Assembly: GCA_964402055.1 (NCBI GenBank)
Contig: CAYOAV010000008.1
Span: 1-48,057 of the forward strand
Length of the DNA stretch: 48,057 bases
Origin: UMGS363 sp964402055
Lineage (GTDB): Bacteria > Bacillota > Clostridia > Oscillospirales > Ruminococcaceae
Reading direction: 5' to 3'
Shown: in pieces, positions 15,083 to 23,415 of the stretch
Layout: each line of letters opens with the position of its first letter
Numbering within the stretch: position 1 is the first letter of the stretch
Position numbers and translations under genes: made by a program
Notes under the pieces: model-generated
Told to the model about the DNA's origin: nothing
Databases searched by the model: none
What the model saw: the letters and a program-made list of their open reading frames with translations, nothing else

Positions 15083-16579
15083 ATGGATATAAGCAGTATT
15101 CTCAATATGGGATTCAATATGCCTGATGTTAATGCTTTCGCTGATAATACGGCTACTTCGGAGATAAGCTTCGGTGATATTCTCGGCACGGCGGTCAACG
15201 CAGAGCAGGAGGTCACGGATGTCCAAACGGAGGAAATTTTATCCGAGGATGAAGTTATCGAAACGGATAAAACCTTTGCAGAGCTTGTTTCAGAGCTTAA
15301 GGAGGATATTTCCAAGGCTGACAGCGATGTTATCAATGCGGCTGTAAAAATGATGCTTTCCGTCGGAAATGCGGCTGAAAAGCTTATGAATGGTTCCGTT
15401 TCAGATGATAATAACAGCGAGGACGGAGATGTTATCACTATTCTTACGAATATGGTAAGCATTGTCATTTCTGATGCTGAACAGGATTTTGTTTCCGATG
15501 ATGAAACAGGACTTGCTCTTATGTTAAGTGATATTTCAGCTGTTCTTAAAAAGGGTCTTGAGGACGGAAAAACCGCCGATGAGCTTGCAGAAACGCTGAA
15601 AGAGCTTGCAGAGGATGACGAAGATTTCGCCGTTCTTGCGGACGCTGTTGTTTCCGTAATGCAGACTGTAAATTCGTTTGAAAATACAGGCGATGAGCTT
15701 AACGAGGACAGCACAGATGAGCTTTCCTTTGAATCAGCGGCTAAAACAGCTTCTGTTACAGAGGTTCTTTCAGGAAATGCTGAACCAACGGAAAAGGCAC
15801 AGAGCATAATATCAATTCTTGAAAACAAGAAGGATTTTAAGGATATAAAGTCCTTTGAGGATTTTGAAAAGGCTTTGAAAATTGCTTCCTATAGCGAGGA
15901 AAATAATAGCGAAAATGATGTTGCATTCTCTGTAATACATAAAACAGCGGCTTTTGCGAGAATAAATGATGTTTCCGCTCAGTTGAGAGGAATTTCACGC
16001 TCGGAAGAACCAGATGTTCAGAATGTATTTATGGATATCCGTCAGAATGCCGTTGATTTTAACATTGATACGGAAATTCCACAGGATACGGTAACGGTTT
16101 ATAAGGAGCTTGCAGATTTTGCTGTTGAGCAGATAACAGAGAGCGTTTCAGCACCGCTTAACGGTGAGGTTAAGGAGCTTGTTGTTGTTCTTAAGCCTGA
16201 AAGCCTCGGCGAGGTCGCTGTCAAGCTTACAGCGGACGCTTCGGGTGCGGTTTCTGTCATTCTTGCCGCTTCCAATGAGGAGGTCGGAAGAGCTGTTGCA
16301 CAGAATACCTCGGCACTTGCGGAGAGCTTTGCTAAGCAGGGTATCAACGTTGAGAATATCAAGGTCATAGAACCATCTGATGCGGCTTCAAATATGGGAC
16401 TTGATTTTTCAAATCAGGGCTTTAACCGTAAAAATGATGAGCCTTCACAGAGCGGACAGTCTGTTTCCGCAATAGGTTCAGTCGGTTCAAGGTCAAATAC
16501 GGTTGAAGAAGCAGATGAAACACAGGTTTCCACGGCAAGAAAACTTTTAAAGGAGGCAAAATTATGGCTAACAGCTTAA
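15083..16579 (+). CDS. fliK: flagellar hook-length control protein FliK
   Basis: FliK measures the hook and switches the export gate to late substrates. The 498-residue protein has a long, very acidic N-terminal ruler region (many Glu, Asp and Ser) and the conserved C-terminal domain (ELVVVLKPESLGEVAVKL, about 370-388, followed by AVAQNTSALAESFAKQGI). The ATG at 15083 is chosen because AAAGGAGGTG lies just before it; the GTG at 15074 is part of that ribosome site. The end overlaps flgD by 16 bases. A large serine-rich ORF on the opposite strand is a shadow of this acidic gene. Confidence 0.93.
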   Translation: MDISSILNMGFNMPDVNAFADNTATSEISFGDILGTAVNAEQEVTDVQTEEILSEDEVIETDKTFAELVSELKEDISKADSDVINAAVKMMLSVGNAAEKLMNGSVSDDNNSEDGDVITILTNMVSIVISDAEQDFVSDDETGLALMLSDISAVLKKGLEDGKTADELAETLKELAEDDEDFAVLADAVVSVMQTVNSFENTGDELNEDSTDELSFESAAKTASVTEVLSGNAEPTEKAQSIISILENKKDFKDIKSFEDFEKALKIASYSEENNSENDVAFSVIHKTAAFARINDVSAQLRGISRSEEPDVQNVFMDIRQNAVDFNIDTEIPQDTVTVYKELADFAVEQITESVSAPLNGEVKELVVVLKPESLGEVAVKLTADASGAVSVILAASNEEVGRAVAQNTSALAESFAKQGINVENIKVIEPSDAASNMGLDFSNQGFNRKNDEPSQSGQSVSAIGSVGSRSNTVEEADETQVSTARKLLKEAKLWLTA

Positions 16580-18204
16580 GCGGTCTTGCGATCGAATCAA
16601 CAGGCGGTGCTTACTCTAAGTACAGCAATACCGTGGTTGATACGACAAAGGGCGATGAAGCTAATTCCTATATGGACTTTGACGATTATCTCAAGGTGCT
16701 TGCGGCTCAGATGTCAAACCAGGATTTCAACGATCCTATGAGCGATTCCGAAATGCTCCAGCAGATGTCGTCCTATTCGATGCTCGAAGGCATTAAGAAT
16801 ATGACTAATCAGTCCAACATCAGCTACGCTACAAGCCTTGTAGGTAAGGCAGTTACCGTTAATGACGGTCAGGATTACGATACAGGTCTTGTTGAATCAG
16901 TTGTCGTTGTTGATAATACCCCCTATCTCGTTGTAAATGGTTATAAGTATGACGCTTCAACCGTTACAAATATAACTTCCTCCGATATTTATAATATGCT
17001 TTCAAAGCTTATCGGTCAGGAGGTAAATGTTCACGGCTCGGGCGAGGACGATATTGTTGCCGAGGGAAAGGTAACCAACGTTCTTATGCTTGACGGAAAT
17101 GCTTATGTTATCCTCGATAACAAGGATATGCACGCTCTTAAGGATATTTCGCTTAAATCAACAGGTACTGATAACAGTGAAGAAAATTCCGAAAGCAGCT
17201 CCGATGAAGGCAGTGATACTACCATTACCGATACAACGGTTACAGAATCCGAAGTGAATGCAAGCTATCTTGCACAGTCGGAGGCTCTTTTCAGCGAGCT
17301 TATGAGCACCATTGATTCTATCAGCGGCACGAAGACAGAAGCAGTGAGTGTTATTAATAATGTAACACCGAACCTTGACGGTTATGAAACGGTTACTGTA
17401 ACAAAGCTTGAAATTCCTGATTATGCGGCAGGATTTGTTGCATTCTATGAGGATATTGAAGAAGAAACATCAACTCTTTCAAGAGATGAAAGCATTAACA
17501 GCACTGTTTCAAATAATACTGTAAAAAGCACGTCAAAATCAACAGGTTCGACTAAAACACTTACAGCAGGCCTATATGATGTGAACCTTAATACAGGAAA
17601 TCTTTATACTGTTGCTTCAAATTCAAGAACAGGTTCTCTTACACCTACTCTTTCGAATGACGAGGTTTACAGCATCATTATGAGCGGTGAATACAGCTCA
17701 CGCTACAGCGAAAAATATGGTCTTGAATTATATTCCGATTCAAAGCCTGGAATTTCCAATTCAGACTGCGAACCGCACAGGCATGACGCTGATCTTTACC
17801 CCGAAGAAGCTGCTCTTGCAGACGCTATCGGAACAAGAATGTACGATATAAAGTATATTCATAATCAGGCTATTATGTCAAGGATCAATACCTCGCAGGT
17901 TGTCGGAAGAACTATCAGCGGCAGGGAGATTTGCGAGATCGGTTACAGCGGTGTAGGCAGACTTGGTGAAGTTGTTACATTTAAGGACGGAAAACAGCGT
18001 GTTGAGATACTTTTCGATAACGGTAATTCGGGTTGGCTCGAAACATCGGGAAAATATACTCTTGATGAGATCATTAACGAACAGCCTTCGGACGCAACTC
18101 CGTTTGAGGTTTCTATCGCTTATTACGCTAAATCACAGTCTGCACAGAAATTTGAAAGCCTTAAACAGAATCTCACAGCAATGGGAGTAAATGTTGTCGG
18201 CTAA
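16564..18204 (+). CDS. flgD: flagellar hook-cap protein FlgD with long extension
   Basis: FlgD caps the growing hook. The N-terminus is typical (FDDYLKVLAAQMSNQDFNDPMSDSEMLQQMSSYSMLEGI, 39-77). Most Bacillota FlgD proteins are far shorter; this one has 546 residues. Three segments share the pattern LxGxxV, then a G-V strand and a hydrophobic LxxI end: 91-137, 148-198 and 444-504. They look like repeated SH3-like modules. Between them lies a Ser/Thr/Glu-rich linker (about 199-235) and an unrecognised domain (about 236-440). The gene starts inside fliK with AAAGGAGG as ribosome site. The function of the extension is unknown. Confidence 0.85.
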   Translation: MANSLSGLAIESTGGAYSKYSNTVVDTTKGDEANSYMDFDDYLKVLAAQMSNQDFNDPMSDSEMLQQMSSYSMLEGIKNMTNQSNISYATSLVGKAVTVNDGQDYDTGLVESVVVVDNTPYLVVNGYKYDASTVTNITSSDIYNMLSKLIGQEVNVHGSGEDDIVAEGKVTNVLMLDGNAYVILDNKDMHALKDISLKSTGTDNSEENSESSSDEGSDTTITDTTVTESEVNASYLAQSEALFSELMSTIDSISGTKTEAVSVINNVTPNLDGYETVTVTKLEIPDYAAGFVAFYEDIEEETSTLSRDESINSTVSNNTVKSTSKSTGSTKTLTAGLYDVNLNTGNLYTVASNSRTGSLTPTLSNDEVYSIIMSGEYSSRYSEKYGLELYSDSKPGISNSDCEPHRHDADLYPEEAALADAIGTRMYDIKYIHNQAIMSRINTSQVVGRTISGREICEIGYSGVGRLGEVVTFKDGKQRVEILFDNGNSGWLETSGKYTLDEIINEQPSDATPFEVSIAYYAKSQSAQKFESLKQNLTAMGVNVVG

Positions 18205-18225
18205 GAGGAAAGGACGGCTGCACAA

Positions 18226-18639
18226 GTGCTTATCAGTGATCTGATGCAGTCAAGAGGCATTACCTCCGTCACGACAGGAAAGGTCGGTTCATTTACCGCA
18301 CCGAGTGAAAAGCTGCCGCAGAACAGCGGTTTTGCCGAGGAGCTGCAAAAACAGCTTGGCGAAAAAAAATATGCAGAACAAAGCGGAGTGCTATTTTCAA
18401 AGCACGCTCTAGAGAGAATTTCCGAAAGGCAGATAGACATCGAAAACGGCGATACTCTCGAAAGGCTCAACAGGGCAGTGGAGCTTGCAGGTGAAAAAGG
18501 CTCGAATGACGCTCTTGTAATGATAGGCTCAAACGCTTTTATCGTCAGCATAAAAAATAACAAGGTCATAACGACCCTCTCTGCAGATGATATGCAGGGG
18601 AACATTTTCACAAATATAGACTCGACCGTTATAATGTAA
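18226..18639 (+). CDS. flagellar operon protein (TIGR02530 type)
   Basis: The 137-residue protein carries the family hallmark FSKHALERISERQIDIE (about 63-79), followed by the conserved VMIGSNAFIVSIKNNKVITTL strand region. This small family sits between flgD and flgE in most Bacillota fla operons; its exact job is not established, though an assembly or hook-cap-related role is usually assumed. The start is GTG at 18226, with GAGGAAAGG upstream at a somewhat long distance. It is followed by a structured 75-base spacer before flgE. Confidence 0.85.
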   Translation: MLISDLMQSRGITSVTTGKVGSFTAPSEKLPQNSGFAEELQKQLGEKKYAEQSGVLFSKHALERISERQIDIENGDTLERLNRAVELAGEKGSNDALVMIGSNAFIVSIKNNKVITTLSADDMQGNIFTNIDSTVIM

Positions 18640-18641
18640 AA

Positions 18642-18715
18642 TGCCGCAAGGGTTATGATCGGACCTAACGGAGATCATCTGCACCCTGACTGACATGACG
18701 GGTGTATAAGCGGCA
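18642..18715 (+). ncRNA. structured spacer before flgE, candidate three-way junction RNA
   Basis: TGCCGC (18642-18647) pairs with GCGGCA (18710-18715) and encloses two hairpins: ATGATC/GATCAT (18655-18660 with 18673-18678) and TGCACCC/GGGTGTA (18680-18686 with 18700-18706, one G-U). All three helices fit without overlap, giving a compact three-way junction 12 bases before the flgE ribosome site. It does not match riboswitch consensus sequences I know, including the c-di-GMP types. The weak T-run after it could also make it a partial terminator. Confidence 0.45.
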
Positions 18716-18740
18716 GGATTTTATTAAGGAGTGTTAAAAA

Positions 18741-20090
18741 ATGGTTAGATCTCTTTATTCAGGCGTTTCGGGACTTACTTCCCATCAGACAAAAATGGAC
18801 GTTATCGGTAATAATATTGCTAACGTTAATACATACGGCTTTAAATCCTCCAGAGCTTCCTTCAGTGATGTTTTCTATCAGTCTGTAAAGACTGCTTCTG
18901 CTGGTACGGAAAGCTTTGCAGGTAACAACCCTTCAACAGTTGGTTATGGTACACAGGTTGCTTCAATCGACAAGGACATGTCGCAGTCATCGTTCCAGTC
19001 AACTAACAGAACTCTTGACCTTGCTATCAGCGGCGATGGATTCTTCGCAACAGCTTCCTTTACATCGGGTGCTGACGGCGGCGAGCCTGATATCACTGCT
19101 TCACCTGATTCCATTACCTATACAAGAAATGGTAACTTCGGTATCGATAGTGCAGGTAACCTTGTTTCAAACAACAACAGATTCGTTCTCGGTACAAGAA
19201 ACTCTAAAGAGGGTCTTCACCTTAACAGCGATCTTAGTGCACAGGAGCTTCTCAAGCAGTCACTTGAGGATAACAACGGCGATAATCAGGTTAATTCCAC
19301 CGACTATGTTTTCGGCAACACTATTAATGTAAACGACCTTATTGCAGAGGCTTATGGCATCTATACAGACGAGGAATCAGGCTATATGTATACAAACAGA
19401 ATGCCTATCCCTGTTGAAAAGGACGGAGAGGTTGTAGGCTACAAGCAGGGTGATGTGACTGACCCCGAGGAATACTTCCTTTGCGATACTAAGGGTAACT
19501 ATATTACTCACGACGATGGTGATAAGGTTGTTGTATTCTCATATACAAAGGCTACAGCTACAACTGAGGCTTCTTCACAGGCTTCGGAAATTCAAGTAAA
19601 AACAAATGGAAATTCTACTACTTATACAACAACACCTGTCACCTCGCTTAACGAGCTTCCCGAAGGCGTTCCTGAAAATACAGCGGCTAATGCTGATATG
19701 CTTGAATATGTCGGCGTAAAGGGTACATTTACATATGCTGACCTTGAAGCGTTCACTATCGGAAGTGATGGTGTTATCACAACTACCTTCAATAACACGC
19801 TTAAGGCTCTTGCTCGTATTGAAGTAACTGTATTCGATAACCCAGAGGGCCTTATTGAAAACGGTGATACAAGCTTCACGGAAACCTCCGCTTCAGGTGC
19901 AGGTAAGGTAAAGAAAGCCGGCGAGCAGGGTGCAGGTTCAATTGCTTCAAATAAGCTTGAAATGTCAAATGTAAACCTTGCACAGGAATTCTCCGATATG
20001 ATCGTTACACAGAGAGGCTTCCAGGCAAATGCAAGAATCATCACAACATCTGACTCAATGCTCGAAGAGCTTGTAAATCTTAAGAGATAA
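18741..20090 (+). CDS. flgE: flagellar hook protein FlgE
   Basis: FlgE is the main subunit of the hook. The 449-residue protein has the axial N-terminal signature (DVIGNNIANVNTYGFKSSRASFSDVFY, about 14-40), the hook-specific DLAISGDGFF segment and the C-terminal partner (NVNLAQEFSDMIVTQRGFQANARIITTSDSMLEELVNLKR). The middle, about 150-380, is the variable surface-exposed part. AAGGAG precedes the ATG. The gene stands behind a structured spacer that may tune its high expression relative to its neighbours. Confidence 0.97.
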   Translation: MVRSLYSGVSGLTSHQTKMDVIGNNIANVNTYGFKSSRASFSDVFYQSVKTASAGTESFAGNNPSTVGYGTQVASIDKDMSQSSFQSTNRTLDLAISGDGFFATASFTSGADGGEPDITASPDSITYTRNGNFGIDSAGNLVSNNNRFVLGTRNSKEGLHLNSDLSAQELLKQSLEDNNGDNQVNSTDYVFGNTINVNDLIAEAYGIYTDEESGYMYTNRMPIPVEKDGEVVGYKQGDVTDPEEYFLCDTKGNYITHDDGDKVVVFSYTKATATTEASSQASEIQVKTNGNSTTYTTTPVTSLNELPEGVPENTAANADMLEYVGVKGTFTYADLEAFTIGSDGVITTTFNNTLKALARIEVTVFDNPEGLIENGDTSFTETSASGAGKVKKAGEQGAGSIASNKLEMSNVNLAQEFSDMIVTQRGFQANARIITTSDSMLEELVNLKR

Positions 20091-20169
20091 TTTTTAGCCT
20101 TTTAAGGTGCGGCAATGCGGTGCGATTCCGTGAGCCGTGCCTGTAAAGGGCGTTTTGAGGGTGAATTTT
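20091..20169 (+). other. flgE-flbD spacer with hairpin
   Basis: GGTGCGGC near 20107-20114 pairs with GCCGTGCC near 20135-20142 (two wobble pairs), with a smaller inner stem. There is no T-tract. It could stabilise the flgE mRNA 3' end after processing. No gene is seen. Confidence 0.3.
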
Positions 20170-20355
20170 ATGATAATGGTAACAAGACTTAACGGTACAC
20201 CGCTTATGCTTAATGAGAATTTTATTGAAGCGGCAGAGGAAACCCCCGATACAGTGGTTACGATGATGAACGGTCATCGGTATATTTTACAGGAAAAGCT
20301 TGACGATATAGTCGAAAGATCAGTTGAATTCCGCCGCAGGTTCGGCAATGACTAA
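20170..20355 (+). CDS. flbD: FlbD/SwrD-family flagellar protein
   Basis: This small protein of 61 residues has the family opening MIMVTRLNGTPLMLN and the later ETPDTVVTMMNGHRYILQEK segment. FlbD/SwrD proteins sit beside motA or fliL and promote motility (SwrD raises motor torque in Bacillus). The ATG at 20170 has GAGGGTGA upstream and fits the family start; the longer frame from 20137 begins at GTG without a good site. It is followed by motA. Confidence 0.88.
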   Translation: MIMVTRLNGTPLMLNENFIEAAEETPDTVVTMMNGHRYILQEKLDDIVERSVEFRRRFGND

Positions 20356-20417
20356 GAAAGCTCCGGGCATTTTTTGTCCGTCATATATAAGAATAAATCA
20401 AGGAGGAGAGCTACCAA

Positions 20418-21212
20418 ATGAATATTACAGGTATTATCGGCTTTATATTGGCTATGGGACTTATCGTCTGGGGAATTATGTCAGGAGGAGAAATTGATAA
20501 CTTTATTGACCCACCGTCTGTTGCTATCGTTGTCGGCGGTACAATTGGTGCTATCATATTTACATATCCTGCTTCTGTGCTTAAAAATACGGGAAAAATG
20601 CTTAAAATTGCATTCTTTCCAAAGAAGTACGATCCTGAAACCTATATAACTGAAATGGTTGAGCATTGTAAAACAGCAAGAATGAAGGGTATCCTCGCTC
20701 TTGAAGAAAGTGCAAATGCCTGCACAGATCCGTTTATGAAATCTGCTCTTATGCTCATAGTTGACGCTAATGAATCGGATAAGATAAAGTCTATGCTTGA
20801 CGACTCAATAGATTTTATGTGCGAGCGTCACGAAAATAATTATGCTATGTGGGTAAAATGTACTGCTATCGCTCCTGCGATGGGAATGGTTGGTACGCTT
20901 ATCGGTCTTATCAATATGCTTAAGGGTATGGACGTTACCGATTCAAGCTCCGCAGGAAGTCTTGGTGATTCGATGTCAACCGCCCTTGTAACTACATTCT
21001 ATGGTTGTATCATCGCCCATGTAATGTGCGGACCTATTGGTAACCTTTGTAAATATAACCATAATCAGGAAATTCTTTGTTTACAGATCATCGAAGAGGG
21101 TACTCTTGCCATTGCGGCTGGTGCTAACCCAAGATACGTTGAAGAAAAGCTCCGTATGATGCTTCCTGCAACAGCAAAATCTAAGCCAAGAAAATCTTCA
21201 TCGGCTGAATAA
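20418..21212 (+). CDS. motA: flagellar stator protein MotA
   Basis: MotA forms with MotB the proton- or sodium-driven stator. The 264-residue protein has four TM segments (about 3-20, 34-52, 150-172 and 185-206), the cytoplasmic loop with conserved charges, and the conserved proline region APAMGMVGTLIGLINML. The ribosome site is AAGGAGGAG. motB follows after a longer than usual spacer of about 180 bases that holds a possible internal promoter. Confidence 0.96.
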   Translation: MNITGIIGFILAMGLIVWGIMSGGEIDNFIDPPSVAIVVGGTIGAIIFTYPASVLKNTGKMLKIAFFPKKYDPETYITEMVEHCKTARMKGILALEESANACTDPFMKSALMLIVDANESDKIKSMLDDSIDFMCERHENNYAMWVKCTAIAPAMGMVGTLIGLINMLKGMDVTDSSSAGSLGDSMSTALVTTFYGCIIAHVMCGPIGNLCKYNHNQEILCLQIIEEGTLAIAAGANPRYVEEKLRMMLPATAKSKPRKSSSAE

Positions 21213-21394
21213 GATTATAAATTACAATAGGATAATTTTGGCAAATAAAAAAATTGATTTTTTTGCAAAAAACTATGGTAATTTATTAAGAAATGTGCTA
21301 TAATTATATGAAAACTGATTTTTGAATGTATTTTTAAGAAAAATCATTTACAAAATGTAATTTTTATCTGTTTATATACTGTGAGGTGATTGTT
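21213..21394 (+). promoter_or_regulatory. motA-motB spacer with extended -10 promoter
   Basis: The spacer is AT-rich, unlike the tight spacing elsewhere in the operon. It contains TGCTATAAT (21296-21304), a perfect extended -10; the -35 region (TGGTAA at about 21276-21281) is weak. It may boost transcription of motB and the downstream switch and export genes. No gene is seen in it. Confidence 0.5.
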
Positions 21395-22351
21395 TTGGCA
21401 AGAAAGCGTGGGGGTAACGAAGAAGAAGGCGGCAGCTGGATGGACACCTATGGTGACATGGTAACCTTGCTTCTCACTTTTTTCGTACTTCTTTTCTCAA
21501 TGTCATCTATGGACACAAGTAAATGGCAGTATATTGCCGAAGCGTTCTCAAAGGGAAGAATATCCGATACCGATATAAGAGTTGTCGGTGAGCCGCAGCC
21601 TGAAAATGATCCGACTGCTGTTTATGACGATACTGTTCCCGAAATTGAAGAGGATACGCAGGAAATTGTCGATTTTGAGGATTTCTTTATGTATCTTAAG
21701 GAAGTTATCACAACGAACGATCTTTCCGAAAGCGTCGGCTTGGAGATGTCCGATACAGGCGTTTATATGCGATTCAGGGATAATGTTTTCTTTGAGGGTG
21801 ACAGCGATGTTCTTCTTGACGAGGGAAAATTTATTCTTGATATTATTTCAGATGGTATACGCTCCATAAATGAGATGGTTTACGCTATCAAGGTGAGCGG
21901 TCACACCGCCGCAAGCGCAACATCGGATGTAAATGAATGGAATCTTTCATCGGGAAGAGCAAATTCAGTTATCAACTATATGATCAGCCTTGACGCTTGT
22001 GATTCGGAGAAGTTTTCTTCGGCAGGCTATGGCAAAAACCGTCCTATCGAAGATAATTCAACCGAAGAGGGAAGACGGCAGAATCGCCGTGTTGAAATCG
22101 TGTTTATCAGAAATGATATGGATTTCTCGAATCCCGAGGTTTTAAGCGAGCTTTTACAGCTTGAGTTTGGTAAGAGCTTTGTTCTTCCGTCAGGCTCGGA
22201 GGGTTCTTCAATGCTTGATGAAGACGAAACCGAGAATACTGACGTTACAACGGCTGATACGGGCAGAAACGACCCGAGCAAGAATTACGTTTCTAAAGAG
22301 GACGTGATCGCTGAAATGAAGGAAAGCAAGATACCATCAGCTAATGGCTGA
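21395..22351 (+). CDS. motB: flagellar stator protein MotB
   Basis: MotB anchors the stator to peptidoglycan. The 318-residue protein has one TM segment starting at the key ion-binding Asp (YGDMVTLLLTFFVLLF, Asp21 from the chosen start) and a C-terminal OmpA-like peptidoglycan-binding domain (VSGHTAASA, SSGRANSVINYM, AGYGKNRPI, RRQNRRVEIVF). TTG at 21395 is chosen because GAGGTG lies six bases before it; GTG at 21386 is within that site. The linker and tail are acidic. fliM follows directly, without the usual fliL. Confidence 0.95.
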   Translation: MARKRGGNEEEGGSWMDTYGDMVTLLLTFFVLLFSMSSMDTSKWQYIAEAFSKGRISDTDIRVVGEPQPENDPTAVYDDTVPEIEEDTQEIVDFEDFFMYLKEVITTNDLSESVGLEMSDTGVYMRFRDNVFFEGDSDVLLDEGKFILDIISDGIRSINEMVYAIKVSGHTAASATSDVNEWNLSSGRANSVINYMISLDACDSEKFSSAGYGKNRPIEDNSTEEGRRQNRRVEIVFIRNDMDFSNPEVLSELLQLEFGKSFVLPSGSEGSSMLDEDETENTDVTTADTGRNDPSKNYVSKEDVIAEMKESKIPSANG

Positions 22352-22402
22352 TGTACTATAAATAGGTTATCTTAGCCTTTTGGAAAGGAATGATCCTAAT
22401 AT

Positions 22403-23410
22403 ATGGCTGACGTATTGTCACAAAGTCAGATAGACGCTCTTCTGAACAGCTTTTCAGAAGAGGGAGCTAAGGCTTTGGACGAGATAGAGGAGCAGTCAAA
22501 TGAAAAGAAGGTCAAGACATATGACTTTAAAATGCCTAAGAAGTTCACAAAGGAACAGCTTAAAACTATCGATGGCATTTTTGAAAACTATTCTCGAGTT
22601 TTGTCTTCCTATCTGACAGGTCTGCTTCGTGTATACTGCAAGGTCGAGGTCATACAGACCGAGGAGCAGCTCTATTACGAATTTAATAACGCTTTGCCCG
22701 ACTATGTTATGATGTCAATGGTCAATATGGGAATACTGGACGATGATGTGCTTGAAACAAGCTGTATTCTCCAGCTTTCCAACCCGATCAGCTACACAAT
22801 GATGGACAGACTTATGGGCGGTGCTGGCACATATACGGATACGTCAAGGGATTTTACCGAGATAGAGGTCGAGCTGCTCACAACGGTTCTCAAACGTATG
22901 GCGGCTTTGTTCAAGGAACCGTGGGGAAGCTACATAGACACGAATCCCACTCTCACCTCCGTTGAAACAAATTCAAGAGTTGTTCAGCCGTTTTCACCCG
23001 ATGAGGTCGTTATTATTGTAATGCTTGAGGTCGAAATCAAGGACGTTAAGAATACTATTTCAATATGTATTCCTGCGATGGGCCTTGAATCGATAATGGC
23101 TAAGTTCGGTGATAAATGGTCAAGAGGCACTAAGAAGCTTGATCCTAAGCGTGAAAATGAGCGAGTTATCTCACTTATGGACGCTATAAAGGATTCCGAT
23201 CTTAAAATCGATGCTGTGCTTTGCGAAACAACGCTCGATCTTTACGATGTTCTTACGCTTTCAGAGGGCGATGTTATACCGCTCAATGTTCCGATTGACA
23301 GCAATATCAATGTCAAAATCGGAAATAATCTTTGGTTTGATGGTAAGCTTGGCATAAAGAACAGCAAAAAGGCAGTCAAAATTGATAATATATATAAAGA
23401 ATTGAGGTAA
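22403..23410 (+). CDS. fliM: flagellar motor switch protein FliM
   Basis: FliM receives phosphorylated CheY and sets the direction of rotation. The 335-residue protein has the N-terminal CheY-P-binding peptide DVLSQSQIDALLNSF (3-17), the CheC-like middle domain (about 45-235) and the C-terminal SpoA domain (about 250-330). The length is standard. It starts 51 bases after motB; fliY follows after five bases. Confidence 0.97.
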   Translation: MADVLSQSQIDALLNSFSEEGAKALDEIEEQSNEKKVKTYDFKMPKKFTKEQLKTIDGIFENYSRVLSSYLTGLLRVYCKVEVIQTEEQLYYEFNNALPDYVMMSMVNMGILDDDVLETSCILQLSNPISYTMMDRLMGGAGTYTDTSRDFTEIEVELLTTVLKRMAALFKEPWGSYIDTNPTLTSVETNSRVVQPFSPDEVVIIVMLEVEIKDVKNTISICIPAMGLESIMAKFGDKWSRGTKKLDPKRENERVISLMDAIKDSDLKIDAVLCETTLDLYDVLTLSEGDVIPLNVPIDSNINVKIGNNLWFDGKLGIKNSKKAVKIDNIYKELR

Positions 23411-23415
23411 GACTA

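Noticed and set aside
14845..15828. 327-residue serine-rich ORF on the minus strand
   Set aside because: It is antisense to the acidic fliJ/fliK region (Glu/Asp codons read as Ser/Leu on the other strand), has no ribosome site and resembles no family.
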